Of a stretch of DNA of 64,000 nucleotides, positions 24,911 to 33,170 are shown one piece after another. The position numbers were made by a program, and so were the translations under genes. The stretch is from JALZMG01 sp963739975 (lineage in GTDB: Bacteria; Actinomycetota; Acidimicrobiia; Acidimicrobiales; Ilumatobacteraceae), in the NCBI GenBank assembly GCA_963739975.1, contig CAVUCK010000012.1, forward strand, positions 496,001-560,000, in the 5' to 3' direction. The notes under the pieces were generated by a model, which searched no databases, was not told the DNA's origin, and saw only the letters and a program-made list of their open reading frames with translations. How positions within the stretch are numbered: position 1 is the first letter of the stretch; the number at the start of each line of letters is the position of its first letter.

Positions 24911-25655
24911 GTCGGGGCGCCCAGGTCAGCGGCACTTTCTGTCCGTCGAGTTCCGTGTTCCGCAATGATCTGCGATCGACCACGCGCGCCGGCACGCCCT
25001 TGGGCGCCGTGTGCGCTCGGACGCCAGCCAAGCCGCTCGGTACGGGCTCTCCGCTCGGACGGGATCGGCGTTCGCCGCGAGCGGTCGCCGTCGGTTCCTC
25101 GATCGCTTGACATGCCACGCCGCTGGATCCAGCATTCGTCACGGAGCCCTTGTCAGGAGATGCTGTGAGCACGGTCCACGGAGCGTTCGTTTCAGGCGAG
25201 GAGCAGGACGTGCAGACGATGCTGCGCGAAGTGAACGAGCTGCGACGCGTGAGAGGGCTGCAACAGTTCGATCCGTGGTGGCAGGTACAACGTCGGGACC
25301 TGTTTCCTCGCCGGCGGTTCCTTCGAGCCCGGCCCCGGCGAGCAGGCGCTGACCCTGCGATCGAGAGAACTCGCTAGCCCTCACGCACCCGGCTTCTCGC
25401 CGGGACCCGCCCGCTCGACGCGGATTACCGATCGGGCGCTCGCTCGGAGCCGTGGACACCGTCATTCAGGTGCGCGCGTTCGGGTCAAATCCCCCCTCGC
25501 GCCGGGCGCTGCACAGATCGCCGAGGACGCACGTGACGTGTGATGTCGGACAAGGCGGCGATGACGACAACGACTGACGGAGCCGCCGATCCGACGCGTC
25601 GTCGCGGGGCACCGGCTGGAGGTGGTATACGGGTTGCCTAATTCACCGTTGAGGG
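24911..25655. other. Gene-poor stretch, no supported gene
   Basis: About 740 bp without a convincing coding frame on either strand. Open frames here show no recognisable domain and their codon composition drifts. The composition around 25,140-25,300 is less GC-rich than the neighbours. A tRNA T-arm-like string occurs near 25,478-25,500 without the rest of a tRNA. It probably represents decayed accessory DNA next to the integrase remnant. Confidence 0.5.
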
Positions 25656-25663
25656 GAGGACTG

Positions 25664-26266
25664 ATGAGCTGGACGATGCAGGGTGAGTTCTTCGAGAACT
25701 GCTCGTGCGATGCGATCTGCCCGTGTACGTGGTCGAACATGGCCCGCCCGGCCACGTACGACGACTGCCGGTTCGCGCTGGCGTTTCAGGTGGAGCGAGG
25801 TGACATCGAGGGAACGGACGTGTCTGGTCGCACCTTCGTGATGGTCGCTCAGACTCCACGGCTGATGCCTGAGGGAAACTGGAAGCTCGGGGTCCTCGTC
25901 GACGACGGGGCCAGCGAAGAGCAGGTGGGCGCACTCGGACGGGTGCTCGGCGGCGAGCTGGGTGGCCCGCCGGCGGCGGTTGCGCCGTTCCTCGGCGAGT
26001 TCCTCGGCATCGAACAGCTGCCGATCACCATCACCAACGACGGTCGCCGGCACCATGTCCAGGCGGGCCAAGCGATCGACTACTCCGGCGAGCGGATGCT
26101 GACCCCCGACGGTGACGCGGTGTCGCTGACCAACATCGTGGTGCATCCCGCCGGCCCCACCCTCGGCGTCGCCCCGGTGGACCGCGTCAACAACAACGCC
26201 TTCGGCATCGATTGGAGCGGCGAGGGCCGCAGCGGGTTCGCCAACAGGTTCGCCTGGTCGGCCTAA
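25664..26266 (+). CDS. DUF1326 domain protein
   Basis: A 200-residue soluble protein beginning MSWTMQGEFFENCSCDAICPCTWS. The CSCDAICPC cluster is the DUF1326 hallmark and probably binds a metal. FAGLRVDRG-type pattern is present as FALAFQVERGDIEGTDVSG, and a central GTFLTIDWSG-like end reads NAFGIDWSGEGRSGF. A GAGGGGAGG lies just upstream of the ATG. The next gene (DUF2182) starts inside its stop codon (TAATG), and these two families commonly travel together. Confidence 0.85.
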   Translation: MSWTMQGEFFENCSCDAICPCTWSNMARPATYDDCRFALAFQVERGDIEGTDVSGRTFVMVAQTPRLMPEGNWKLGVLVDDGASEEQVGALGRVLGGELGGPPAAVAPFLGEFLGIEQLPITITNDGRRHHVQAGQAIDYSGERMLTPDGDAVSLTNIVVHPAGPTLGVAPVDRVNNNAFGIDWSGEGRSGFANRFAWSA

Positions 26267-27129
26267 TGGCTGGAGTGGCCGAGGCGGTTCGTCCGCTGCC
26301 GAGGCGTGCGCTGCCGGCATCGGGCGTTGTGCTGGTCGCGCTCGCGGCCTTGGCGTGGGCGGGCACCATCGCGTGGGCGAACAGCCACGACATGTCCGCC
26401 ATGCCGGGCACGATGGGCCTCGGGCTGGGCGAGTTCGTGGCCATGTGGGCGTTGATGATGACGGCGATGATGCTGCCGTCGGTGTGGCCGTTCGTCGCCG
26501 TGTACGAGCGCACCATCCGAGTTCATCGCCTCGCCCGCCTCGGTGCGCTCGGCGGCGGGTACCTGCTGGCGTGGGCGGTGATCGGCGTCGCCGCCTTCGG
26601 CGTGGCGTGGGTGTTCGGGGAGCTGGCGGCGGATCGTCCCGTCCTGGCCCGTGTGGTGGCGGTGGCGGCGTTTGCCGCCCTCGGCATCTACCAGCTGACG
26701 CCGCTCAAGTTTCGCTGCCTCAGCCACTGCCGTTCCCCGCTCGCCCACCTGCTCCACTACACGTCGTTCAAAGGACCGCTCCGCGACCTCCGAGCGGGCA
26801 TCGAACACGGCCTGTACTGCCTCGGGTGCTGCTGGGCGCTCATGCTCGTGCTCGTCGCCTTCGGTGTGATGAACCTGCCCGCGACGATCGGCGTCGCGCT
26901 CATCATTGCGATCGAGAAGATGTGGCGGTTCGGTGAGACGTTCGCCCGCGTCGTCGGCGTGAGCGCCCTGCTCTACGCCGCCCTGGTGGGCATCGAGCCG
27001 TCGCTCGCGCCGGGTCTCGATCCCGGCGTGATCATGCACGACGACATGGACATGGACGACGACATGGAGGCGCCCGTCCCAGCCGTCGACCACGACCCGA
27101 TGGGCATGGAACCGCTGACGGAGCCGTAG
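26266..27129 (+). CDS. DUF2182 predicted metal-binding integral membrane protein
   Basis: A 287-residue membrane protein with about seven hydrophobic segments. The GLGEFVAMWALMMTAMMLPS segment, YQLTPLKFRCLSHCRSPL (with Cys pair), GIEHGLYCLGCCWALM and NLPATIGVALIIAIEKM are the conserved DUF2182 motifs and contain potential metal ligands inside the membrane. The C-terminus is a Met/Asp/His-rich tail (HDDMDMDDDMEA, DHDPMGMEP) that looks like a metal-binding extension. It overlaps DUF1326 by one base; the pair probably forms one system. Confidence 0.85.
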   Translation: MAGVAEAVRPLPRRALPASGVVLVALAALAWAGTIAWANSHDMSAMPGTMGLGLGEFVAMWALMMTAMMLPSVWPFVAVYERTIRVHRLARLGALGGGYLLAWAVIGVAAFGVAWVFGELAADRPVLARVVAVAAFAALGIYQLTPLKFRCLSHCRSPLAHLLHYTSFKGPLRDLRAGIEHGLYCLGCCWALMLVLVAFGVMNLPATIGVALIIAIEKMWRFGETFARVVGVSALLYAALVGIEPSLAPGLDPGVIMHDDMDMDDDMEAPVPAVDHDPMGMEPLTEP

Positions 27130-27327
27130 CCGCTGGGAGGCCCTGCCCTCCCCGCCAGCTGCTCGTCTCGGTTCGCGTGTCCGGTGGTTGCGAACCCCAA
27201 ACGTTCGCCCCGTCCTCGATCACGCAGCGTTCTGCGAGCCGAAGCATCCTGGAAGCACAGCTCCTGGCGCCACGGGGTTGGCGATGCGAACGATCGCTGC
27301 GGCGGGACACGCGTACGGTGACGCTTC

Positions 27328-28776
27328 GTGGATGACCTCGTCGAGCTGACCGCCGTCGAGCAACGACACCTCATCGGCTCCAAGCAGGTCTCGGCCGGCG
27401 AGTTGCTCGACGCCCACCTGGCGCGCGTGGACGCCGTCAACCCGGCCACCAACGCCATCGTCGCCCTTGACCCGGAGGTCGGCCGGCGGCGAGCGGCGGC
27501 CGTCGACGACGCCATCGCCAACGGCGAGGACCCCGGACCGCTGGCCGGGCTCGTCACCGCGCACAAGGATCTCGAGGAGACGGCCGACTTCCCGACGTCG
27601 TTCGGATCACCGCTGTTCGGGGCCGACCACCGGCCGACGGCCGACGGGCTGCTGGCGGCCAGGATGAAGGCGGCCGGGGCGGTGGCAATCGGCAAGACCA
27701 ACACCCCCGAGTTCGGTGCCGGGTCGCACACCTTCAACCAGGTCTACGGCGTGACCCGCAACCCGTGGGGACTCGAGCGCAGCGCCGGCGGGTCCAGCGG
27801 TGGCGCCGCCGTCGCGCTGGCCTGCCGCATGGTCGCGACGGCTGACGGGAGTGACACCGGCGGCTCGCTGCGCAACCCGGCGGCATGGAACAACGTGGTC
27901 GGGTTCCGCCCGACGGTGCGTGTCGTGCCCTCCGTCGGCCCGGGCAACGCCTGGATGCCGATCAGCGCGCACGGCCCGATGGGTCGCACGATCGACGACG
28001 TCGCCCTCTTGCTCGGCGTGCTGGGCGCGCCCGACGGTCGCGACCCGATGCATCGGCCGATCGTCCTGCCACGCGAGCTGCTTCCGCCTGAGCGGCGGCT
28101 ACGCGTGGCCTGGTCGCCCGACCTCGGTGTGCCGGTCGAGCGCACGCAGCTCGAGGTCCTCGCCGGCACCCGTCAGGCGATGGTTGATCTCGGCTGGGAC
28201 GTTGTCGACGACGAGCCGACGCTGGCGGCGGCGAGCGACTGCTTCCGCGTGCTGCGGGCGTGGAACATCGCCAACGGCCGCACGGCGGGGTTCCATGACC
28301 GGATCGATCAGATCAAGGCGACGATCCAAGACGAGATTCGGCGCGGCAGCGCGGTCAGCGCCGCGGATGTGGCGATGGCCTACGCCCAGCTGTCGGCGCT
28401 GTGGCAGGAGACGGTGGCGTTCTTCGACCGTGGCTACGACCTGCTGGCCTGTCCGGTGACCCAGCTCTCGCCGTTCCCGGTCGAGGTCGAGTACCCCACG
28501 GAGGTGGCGGGTGTGCCGATGTCGAACTACATCGACTGGATGGCCTCCTGTTGGCGGATCACGGTGACCGGGTGCCCAACGCTCTCGCTGCCGGCCGGGT
28601 TCGACGTCGACGGCATGCCCGTCGGCGTGCAGCTCGTGACCCGCCAGGGCGCCGACGTCGACCTGCTGCGTGCCGCCAAGGTACTGGAGGAGGCGACGGG
28701 GTTCGCCGCCCGCCGTCCATCGCTCGTGGACGGCATTGCGTTCCCCGGCCACGCCACCCGCAGCCTGGGCAGCTGA
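27328..28776 (+). CDS. Amidase (amidase signature family)
   Basis: A 482-residue amidase-signature enzyme. The Ser-cisSer-Lys triad is in TAHKDLEE (Lys about 74), SAGGSSGGAA (cis Ser) and GSDTGGSLRNPAA (nucleophile Ser). Length and motif spacing are normal, and no signal peptide is present. It hydrolyses an amide; the substrate is unknown. The start is a GTG at 27328. The final 14 residues (GIAFPGHATRSLGS) are encoded by the interspersed repeat at 28733, which replaced or extended the natural end. Confidence 0.9.
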   Translation: MDDLVELTAVEQRHLIGSKQVSAGELLDAHLARVDAVNPATNAIVALDPEVGRRRAAAVDDAIANGEDPGPLAGLVTAHKDLEETADFPTSFGSPLFGADHRPTADGLLAARMKAAGAVAIGKTNTPEFGAGSHTFNQVYGVTRNPWGLERSAGGSSGGAAVALACRMVATADGSDTGGSLRNPAAWNNVVGFRPTVRVVPSVGPGNAWMPISAHGPMGRTIDDVALLLGVLGAPDGRDPMHRPIVLPRELLPPERRLRVAWSPDLGVPVERTQLEVLAGTRQAMVDLGWDVVDDEPTLAAASDCFRVLRAWNIANGRTAGFHDRIDQIKATIQDEIRRGSAVSAADVAMAYAQLSALWQETVAFFDRGYDLLACPVTQLSPFPVEVEYPTEVAGVPMSNYIDWMASCWRITVTGCPTLSLPAGFDVDGMPVGVQLVTRQGADVDLLRAAKVLEEATGFAARRPSLVDGIAFPGHATRSLGS

Positions 28777-28818
28777 TGGTCACTCGCTCGCTGGCGCTCG
28801 CTCGCTCGCATCGTCGAG
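28733..28818 (+). repeat. Interspersed intergenic repeat, copy 2
   Basis: It contains GCATTGCGTTCCCCGGCCAC, CGCAGCCTGGGCAGC and the CTCGCTCGCTGGCGCTCGCT block, matching copies at 1222-1341 (minus) and 42166-42253. The left part encodes the amidase C-terminus and stop; the right end lies 10 bp before the ATG of the AMP-ligase gene. Confidence 0.75.
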
Positions 28819-28828
28819 ATGGCGCACC

Positions 28829-30289
28829 ATGGTGAGGCCGCTGCCGGATCGGGTCGTCGCCCACGGCCGGCGCCTCGCCATCGTCGATCCGAGCGGCGAC
28901 TGGACGTTCGCCCGGATCGACGACGACGCCGTGCGCCTGGCCGGCGCCCTCGAGGTCGGGCACGGCGATCGCGTCGCCGTCCTCTGCAGTCCCGGTCACG
29001 ACGTCGTCACCGCTGTGCTCGCCTGCTGGCACGCCGGCGCTGTCGCCGTCCCGCTGCACCCGCCGCACCCCGACGCCGAATTGGCCTACGTGCTCGCCGA
29101 CAGCGGCGCGGCGGCGCTCATCGCCTCGGCGACGTACCACGACGCCGCTGCCCGCCTGGCTGCTGCGGCGGGGATCCGTCTCGTCGACGTGGCCGCCGGC
29201 GCACTCGCCCACCGTCGCTCGCCGCAGCTCGACCATCCGGCCCTGATGATCTACACGAGCGGCACGACCGGCCGACCGAAGGGCGCCGTGCACACCCATC
29301 GCAGCCTCGCCGCCATGGTCGACGCGATGGTCGACGCGTGGGGCTGGTCAGCGGCCGATCGCACCGTGCTCGTCCTGCCGCTGAACCACGTCCACGGTCT
29401 CGTCAACGTGACCCTCACAGCGCTGGCGGTCGGAGCGTGTTGCGAGGCGCCAGGCGGCTTCGACGCTGCTGCGGTGTGGGAGCGCTTGAGCTCGGGCGCC
29501 GTCACCGTGTTCATGGCCGTCCCGACCATCTACGCCCGGTTGACCTCGGCGTGGGAATCCGCCGACGAGACCACGCGTTCCGGCTGGTCCGAACGCGCCG
29601 CGGGCCTGCGGTTGATGGTGTCGGGGTCGGCAGCGCTCCCCGTGTCCTCCCTCGAACAGTGGCGCCAGGTGACCGGCCACACCCTGCTCGAGCGCTACGG
29701 GATGACGGAGCTCGGAATGGTCCTGTCCAACACGCTCGACCGGCGGATGCCAGGCCACGTCGGCGAACCGATGCCCGGCGTCGAGGTCCGCCTCGTCGAC
29801 GACACCGGCGATGCTGTCGCCGACGGTCAACCCGGGGAACTGCTGGTGCGAGGGTCGCAGGTGTTCGCCGGCTACTGGCAACGGCCCGACGCGACCGCTG
29901 AGGCGTTCGTCGACGGCTGGTTCCGCACCGGTGACGTCGGTGTCCACGAGCCTGACGGCTTCCGCCTGCTCGGGCGGTCATCCGTCGACATCATCAAGAC
30001 CGGGGGCGAGAAGGTCTCGGCGCTGGAGATCGAGGAGATCTACCGGACGCATCCGGGCATCGCCGACTGCGCCGTTGTCGGCCTCGACGACAGCGCGTGG
30101 GGCCAGCGGGTCGCGCTCGCCGCCGTGCCGGCACTCGACGCGTTGCCCGACGGCGACGCCCTGCGAGCGTGGGGCAAGCTGCGCTTGGCCGCCGCCAAGG
30201 TCCCCACGCGCTTCGCCGTCGTCGAGGAGCTGCCCCGCAACACCCTCGGCAAGGTCCTCAAGCCGGAGGTCGTCAAGCTCTTCAACTGA
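28829..30289 (+). CDS. Acyl-CoA synthetase, malonyl-CoA synthetase (MatB)-like
   Basis: A 486-residue ANL-superfamily adenylating enzyme. It has the P-loop YTSGTTGRPKGAVHTH, the A5-like YGMTELGM, the GWFRTGDVG hinge region and the A10 Lys in PRNTLGKVLKPEV. LPLNHVHGLVN resembles the LPxxHVHGL motif of MatB and ACSF3, suggesting malonate or methylmalonate as substrate, but this is inference. The ATG at 28829 follows the repeat directly. It may be co-transcribed with the amidase, which would fit a pathway releasing a dicarboxylic acid. Confidence 0.8.
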   Translation: MVRPLPDRVVAHGRRLAIVDPSGDWTFARIDDDAVRLAGALEVGHGDRVAVLCSPGHDVVTAVLACWHAGAVAVPLHPPHPDAELAYVLADSGAAALIASATYHDAAARLAAAAGIRLVDVAAGALAHRRSPQLDHPALMIYTSGTTGRPKGAVHTHRSLAAMVDAMVDAWGWSAADRTVLVLPLNHVHGLVNVTLTALAVGACCEAPGGFDAAAVWERLSSGAVTVFMAVPTIYARLTSAWESADETTRSGWSERAAGLRLMVSGSAALPVSSLEQWRQVTGHTLLERYGMTELGMVLSNTLDRRMPGHVGEPMPGVEVRLVDDTGDAVADGQPGELLVRGSQVFAGYWQRPDATAEAFVDGWFRTGDVGVHEPDGFRLLGRSSVDIIKTGGEKVSALEIEEIYRTHPGIADCAVVGLDDSAWGQRVALAAVPALDALPDGDALRAWGKLRLAAAKVPTRFAVVEELPRNTLGKVLKPEVVKLFN

Positions 30290-30335
30290 CGTCCCCGCCT
30301 GAGCGTCCCGCGCCCCACCGGTGCCGGCGATGCGG

Positions 30336-30540
30336 TCACCGGAACCGTTGGAAGTTCTTGAGGTTCTCGTGACGACGGTCGTGCCGTGGCGAGCGCGGTA
30401 CCTCCGATCAGCGCGTCGCGAAGGGGTGCCGGGTCCGGGACGTGCAGCGCCGCAGCGCGCCCGGCGACCTGGACCGATCGCACCCGGACCAGGGCGCGCG
30501 TTCAATGAACGCTGCGAACGTTCGTGTCGAGCAGGAACAT
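30336..30540 (-). pseudogene. PIN-domain (VapC-like) toxin remnant
   Basis: On the minus strand an ATG at 30540 gives MFLLDTNVRSVH and a stop; LDTNV is the first catalytic strand of PIN RNases. About 100 bp further the strand encodes RDALIGGTAL and then, after frame changes, RHGTTVVTR and NLKNFQRF, the PIN C-terminal pattern (ADxLIAATAL, LTVVTRNxxDF). The middle of the domain is deleted. It is a decayed toxin gene; no antitoxin was recognised. Confidence 0.55.
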
Positions 30541-30584
30541 CAGCCAACGTGGCCGGTGTCGCCCGCTCGTCGCTCTCCGGGACG

Positions 30585-31022
30585 TCATGCCACGTCCCAC
30601 CACGGCTCATCTTCCGCGTCGAGCGCCCACCTCGAACTGCGAATGGCGAGGGCGTCGCAGGCGAACCAGTCGACGAGGTGGATGCCGTAGCCGGCCGTGA
30701 TGGCGCGAGCCCGGAAGAAGCGGTCGACGAAGCCTGGGGGCGGTGGGCCGTCGATCACCTCCTCGTCGCAGAAGGCGACGGCGGCGGCGGCGAAACGGCC
30801 GACGTGCTCGATGCATGGTCCGAGCGCGGCCTCGGGTGGCTCGGTCCGGCGCGTCGAGGCGACGCTGATCAGGTGGCCGTCGGTCCCGGCGAACGCGACG
30901 ATCAGCTTCCGCGGTCCGAAGCATCGCTGGTCGAACGCCAGAGCGATCGACTCGGTCCGCAAGTCGATCGGATCCCGTCCCGTGGCGACGAGGCCTTCGA
31001 CGATGAGCTCGGTGTCCTGCAC
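30585..31022 (-). CDS. Hypothetical protein
   Basis: A 145-residue soluble protein, not recognised. It has a plausible globular composition (ESIALAFDQRCFGPRKLIVAFAG, GYGIHLVDWFACDALAIRSS) and an acidic Trp-containing end (EDEPWWDVA). The GTG start at 31022 is the only one near the open frame's start. It is flanked by a PIN remnant downstream and a long hairpin upstream. It is more protein-like than the shadow frames overlapping it, but no domain assignment can be defended. Confidence 0.5.
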   Translation of the reverse strand: MQDTELIVEGLVATGRDPIDLRTESIALAFDQRCFGPRKLIVAFAGTDGHLISVASTRRTEPPEAALGPCIEHVGRFAAAAVAFCDEEVIDGPPPPGFVDRFFRARAITAGYGIHLVDWFACDALAIRSSRWALDAEDEPWWDVA

Positions 31023-31248
31023 GGTGATCCTCCGGTCGATCCACGCAGCGCTGGTGCGCTTCGTTTGCTTGGGACCAGTGAGGTCGAGCCGCCTGCGAGC
31101 ATCCTACGGCGTCGATGTGATCGTCAGCCGCCGAGGAACACCGAACTCGGTTGGGTGCCCGTCATCGTCGCCACACCGTCAGCCAGCCATCCCTGGTCCT
31201 GCAGCGAGCATGAACGAGGGGTGTCACGGACGCGGGCGGCCATCGCCA

Positions 31249-31292
31249 TCTGGGCGCGGAGGTTCTCGTTTCCGAGAACCTCCGCGCCCAGA
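31249..31292. terminator. 20-bp perfect inverted repeat with tetraloop
   Basis: TCTGGGCGCGGAGGTTCTCG at 31249-31268 is perfectly complementary to 31273-31292, with loop TTTC. It lies downstream of the MFS gene on the minus strand and upstream of the hypothetical gene. The right arm is partly repeated at 31302-31319 (17 of 18 bases). No T tract follows. Confidence 0.7.
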
Positions 31293-31342
31293 AGGGCGAA
31301 TGAGAACGTCCGCGCCCAGTTGCCAGCGCGGTACACGGTACG

Positions 31343-32629
31343 TCACGAGGTGAGAGATCGGTGGTCGCTGACCGCTCTCCGCTCACCGCTCACCGCGGCC
31401 ATCGCGGCGACGAGCAGCACGCCGGCGGCGATGGTGCCGGCGATGGCCAGCGAGCGGAACCCGATGCTGTGGGCGACGAAGCCGGAGGCGAGCCCGGCGA
31501 TCCCTCCGCACAGGCTCATGCACAGGTCGGCGGCGCCCTGCACACGGGTGCGTTGCTCCAGCGGCACCGCGCCGGAGAGCAGCGACGACCCGGAGATGAG
31601 CCCGAAGCTCCAGCCCACGCCGAGCAGGAAGAGCCCGAGGAACAACAGCCCGGGTACGGCGCCGGCCAACGCCGTGACCACCGTTGCGGCGACGAGCACC
31701 ATCGCGCCCACGGCGATCATCGGCGGCCCGCCGAACCGGTCGTTGAGACGACCGACGATCGGTGCGAGGGCGTACATCCCGGCGATGTGGACGGCAAGCA
31801 CCCAACCGATCAGCTGGACGGAGTGGTCGTGGTCCTCCATGTGCAGCGGGGTCATCGTCATCACCGCCACCATCACGGCTTGCGACGTGGCCATCGAGCC
31901 CAACGCCAGCCGCCCCGCATTCGATCGACCGACGATGCGCAACGGTCCCACCACGTCCAGACGTCGCGCCGACCGGCCAGGCCGCACACCTCCGGCGAGC
32001 ACCAGCGGATCGGGCCGCAGTTGCGTCGTGACGATGACGGCGGCGATCACGAAGAAGGCGATCGAGAACAGGTAGGGGCCGGCCCGCTGCTCGATCCCGA
32101 CGGCCCGGCCCAGCGAGCCGCCGACGCCGACCAACGCCGGCCCGGCGACTGCGCCGAACGTCGACATGAACACCAGCCGACTGATCGCTCGGGCCCGTCG
32201 TGCGGGCTCGGCGAGATCGGCGGCGGCGTAGCGCGACAGCAAGTTGGAGGACTGCCCGCAACCGAGGAGCACGCTCCCCACGAGCAGCATCGGGAACCAG
32301 CGCAATTGGGCGGACATGATCGACACGACTGCGCCGACGCTGCCAAGCACGTACCCGACCGTGAGGCCAGGGCGCCGACCGCGGCGATACATCAGTTCGG
32401 ACAGCCGCGCCGACGCCACGGCCGTGCCGAGCGTCAACGCCGCCGTCGCCGCGCCGGCCAACGTCGCCCCGCCGAGAAGATCCTTGGCGATCAGCCCACC
32501 CATCGTGATCCCGGAGGTCAGGCCGGCGCTGCCGAGCACCTGGCTCCACGACAACACGATGGTCGTGCGCCGCTGAACCGCCTGCAGGTCAAGCGGGCTC
32601 TGCAGCGTCGCAGCGGGCACGACCCGCAC
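31343..32629 (-). CDS. Major facilitator superfamily transporter
   Basis: About 428 residues with roughly twelve hydrophobic segments. The loop after helix 2 reads ARLSELMYRRGRRPGLTVGYVLG, matching the MFS motif A (GxLaDrxGRRxxl), and the second half has PIVGRLNDRFGGPPMIAVGA at the same place. VLLGCGQSSNLLSRYAAADL is typical of drug-efflux members. The GTG at 32629 is chosen as start (another lies 3 codons later); the upstream in-frame extension is not protein-like. A 20-bp palindrome lies between it and the divergent peptidase remnant and is a likely operator. Confidence 0.85.
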   Translation of the reverse strand: MRVVPAATLQSPLDLQAVQRRTTIVLSWSQVLGSAGLTSGITMGGLIAKDLLGGATLAGAATAALTLGTAVASARLSELMYRRGRRPGLTVGYVLGSVGAVVSIMSAQLRWFPMLLVGSVLLGCGQSSNLLSRYAAADLAEPARRARAISRLVFMSTFGAVAGPALVGVGGSLGRAVGIEQRAGPYLFSIAFFVIAAVIVTTQLRPDPLVLAGGVRPGRSARRLDVVGPLRIVGRSNAGRLALGSMATSQAVMVAVMTMTPLHMEDHDHSVQLIGWVLAVHIAGMYALAPIVGRLNDRFGGPPMIAVGAMVLVAATVVTALAGAVPGLLFLGLFLLGVGWSFGLISGSSLLSGAVPLEQRTRVQGAADLCMSLCGGIAGLASGFVAHSIGFRSLAIAGTIAAGVLLVAAMAAVSGERRAVSDHRSLTS

Positions 32630-32713
32630 CGTACCGTCGGCTCGCCTTCGGTTGCCGGACGTGAACGAGGGCCACGAACAGCGCTGCCCGGCGCTGCGGT
32701 CCTGGTCAGGAAT

Positions 32714-32733
32714 CTGGTTGGACGTCCAACCAG
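32714..32733. promoter_or_regulatory. 20-bp perfect palindrome, candidate repressor operator
   Basis: CTGGTTGGACGTCCAACCAG is a perfect 20-bp palindrome. It is 85 bp upstream of the MFS start and 29 bp upstream of the opposing ATG. Its size and position suit a TetR-type operator. No regulator gene is adjacent. Confidence 0.55.
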
Positions 32734-32762
32734 TTGTCTGACGAGGAAGGACGCGGCTCACC

Positions 32763-33170
32763 ATGACGTGGACGGCTTCGCGCCTTGTCGAGATCCCTCG
32801 CGTCGGCGCAGTCGCCGTCGGCGGCGGCCGGATGGTGATCCCGGTCACCCGCGCCGACGCTGCGTCGTCGACCTCGGTGACGGAGTTGTGGGAGGTGTTC
32901 GTCGACGGTCGCTCACCGCGACTCGTGATCGACCACGGCAGCTCTGCTGATCGCCCATCCCAGGTTTCGCGCTGACGGTCGCGCCTCGTCTACGGCCGAA
33001 CGACCGATCCTGCGTTCTACGCCGATCAGGTGCAGCTGATCGAGCTCGATCTGCGTACGGGGACCGAGCGCGTGCTGCTCGCCGGGTGGGACCGGTCGCC
33101 ACAGAACTGGACCTGCGACGGCGACGATCTCCTCCTCGAAGCTGCCGACCGCGCCCGGCAGCCGCTGTAG
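32763..33170 (+). pseudogene. S9 prolyl oligopeptidase-like N-terminal remnant
   Basis: The first frame (32763-32975) encodes MTWTASRLVEIPRVGAVAVGGGRMVIPV and LWEVFVDGRSPRLVIDHGSSAD, like the beta-propeller start of S9 peptidases. It stops at 32973, and another frame continues YADQVQLIELDLRTGTERVL and AGWDRSPQNWTCDGDDLLLEA to a stop at 33170. The rest of the propeller and the catalytic domain are missing. It is a truncated, frameshifted remnant. Confidence 0.55.

Noticed and set aside
25470..25505. tRNA T-arm-like string (cgggtcaaatccc) followed by a possible acceptor strand
   Set aside because: No matching 5' acceptor, D arm or anticodon arm is found upstream; it could be a tRNA-derived att remnant but nothing else supports it.
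32763..32975. A genuine 70-residue small protein
   Set aside because: Its sequence reads as the start of a beta-propeller peptidase and the homology resumes in another frame, so a remnant explains it better.
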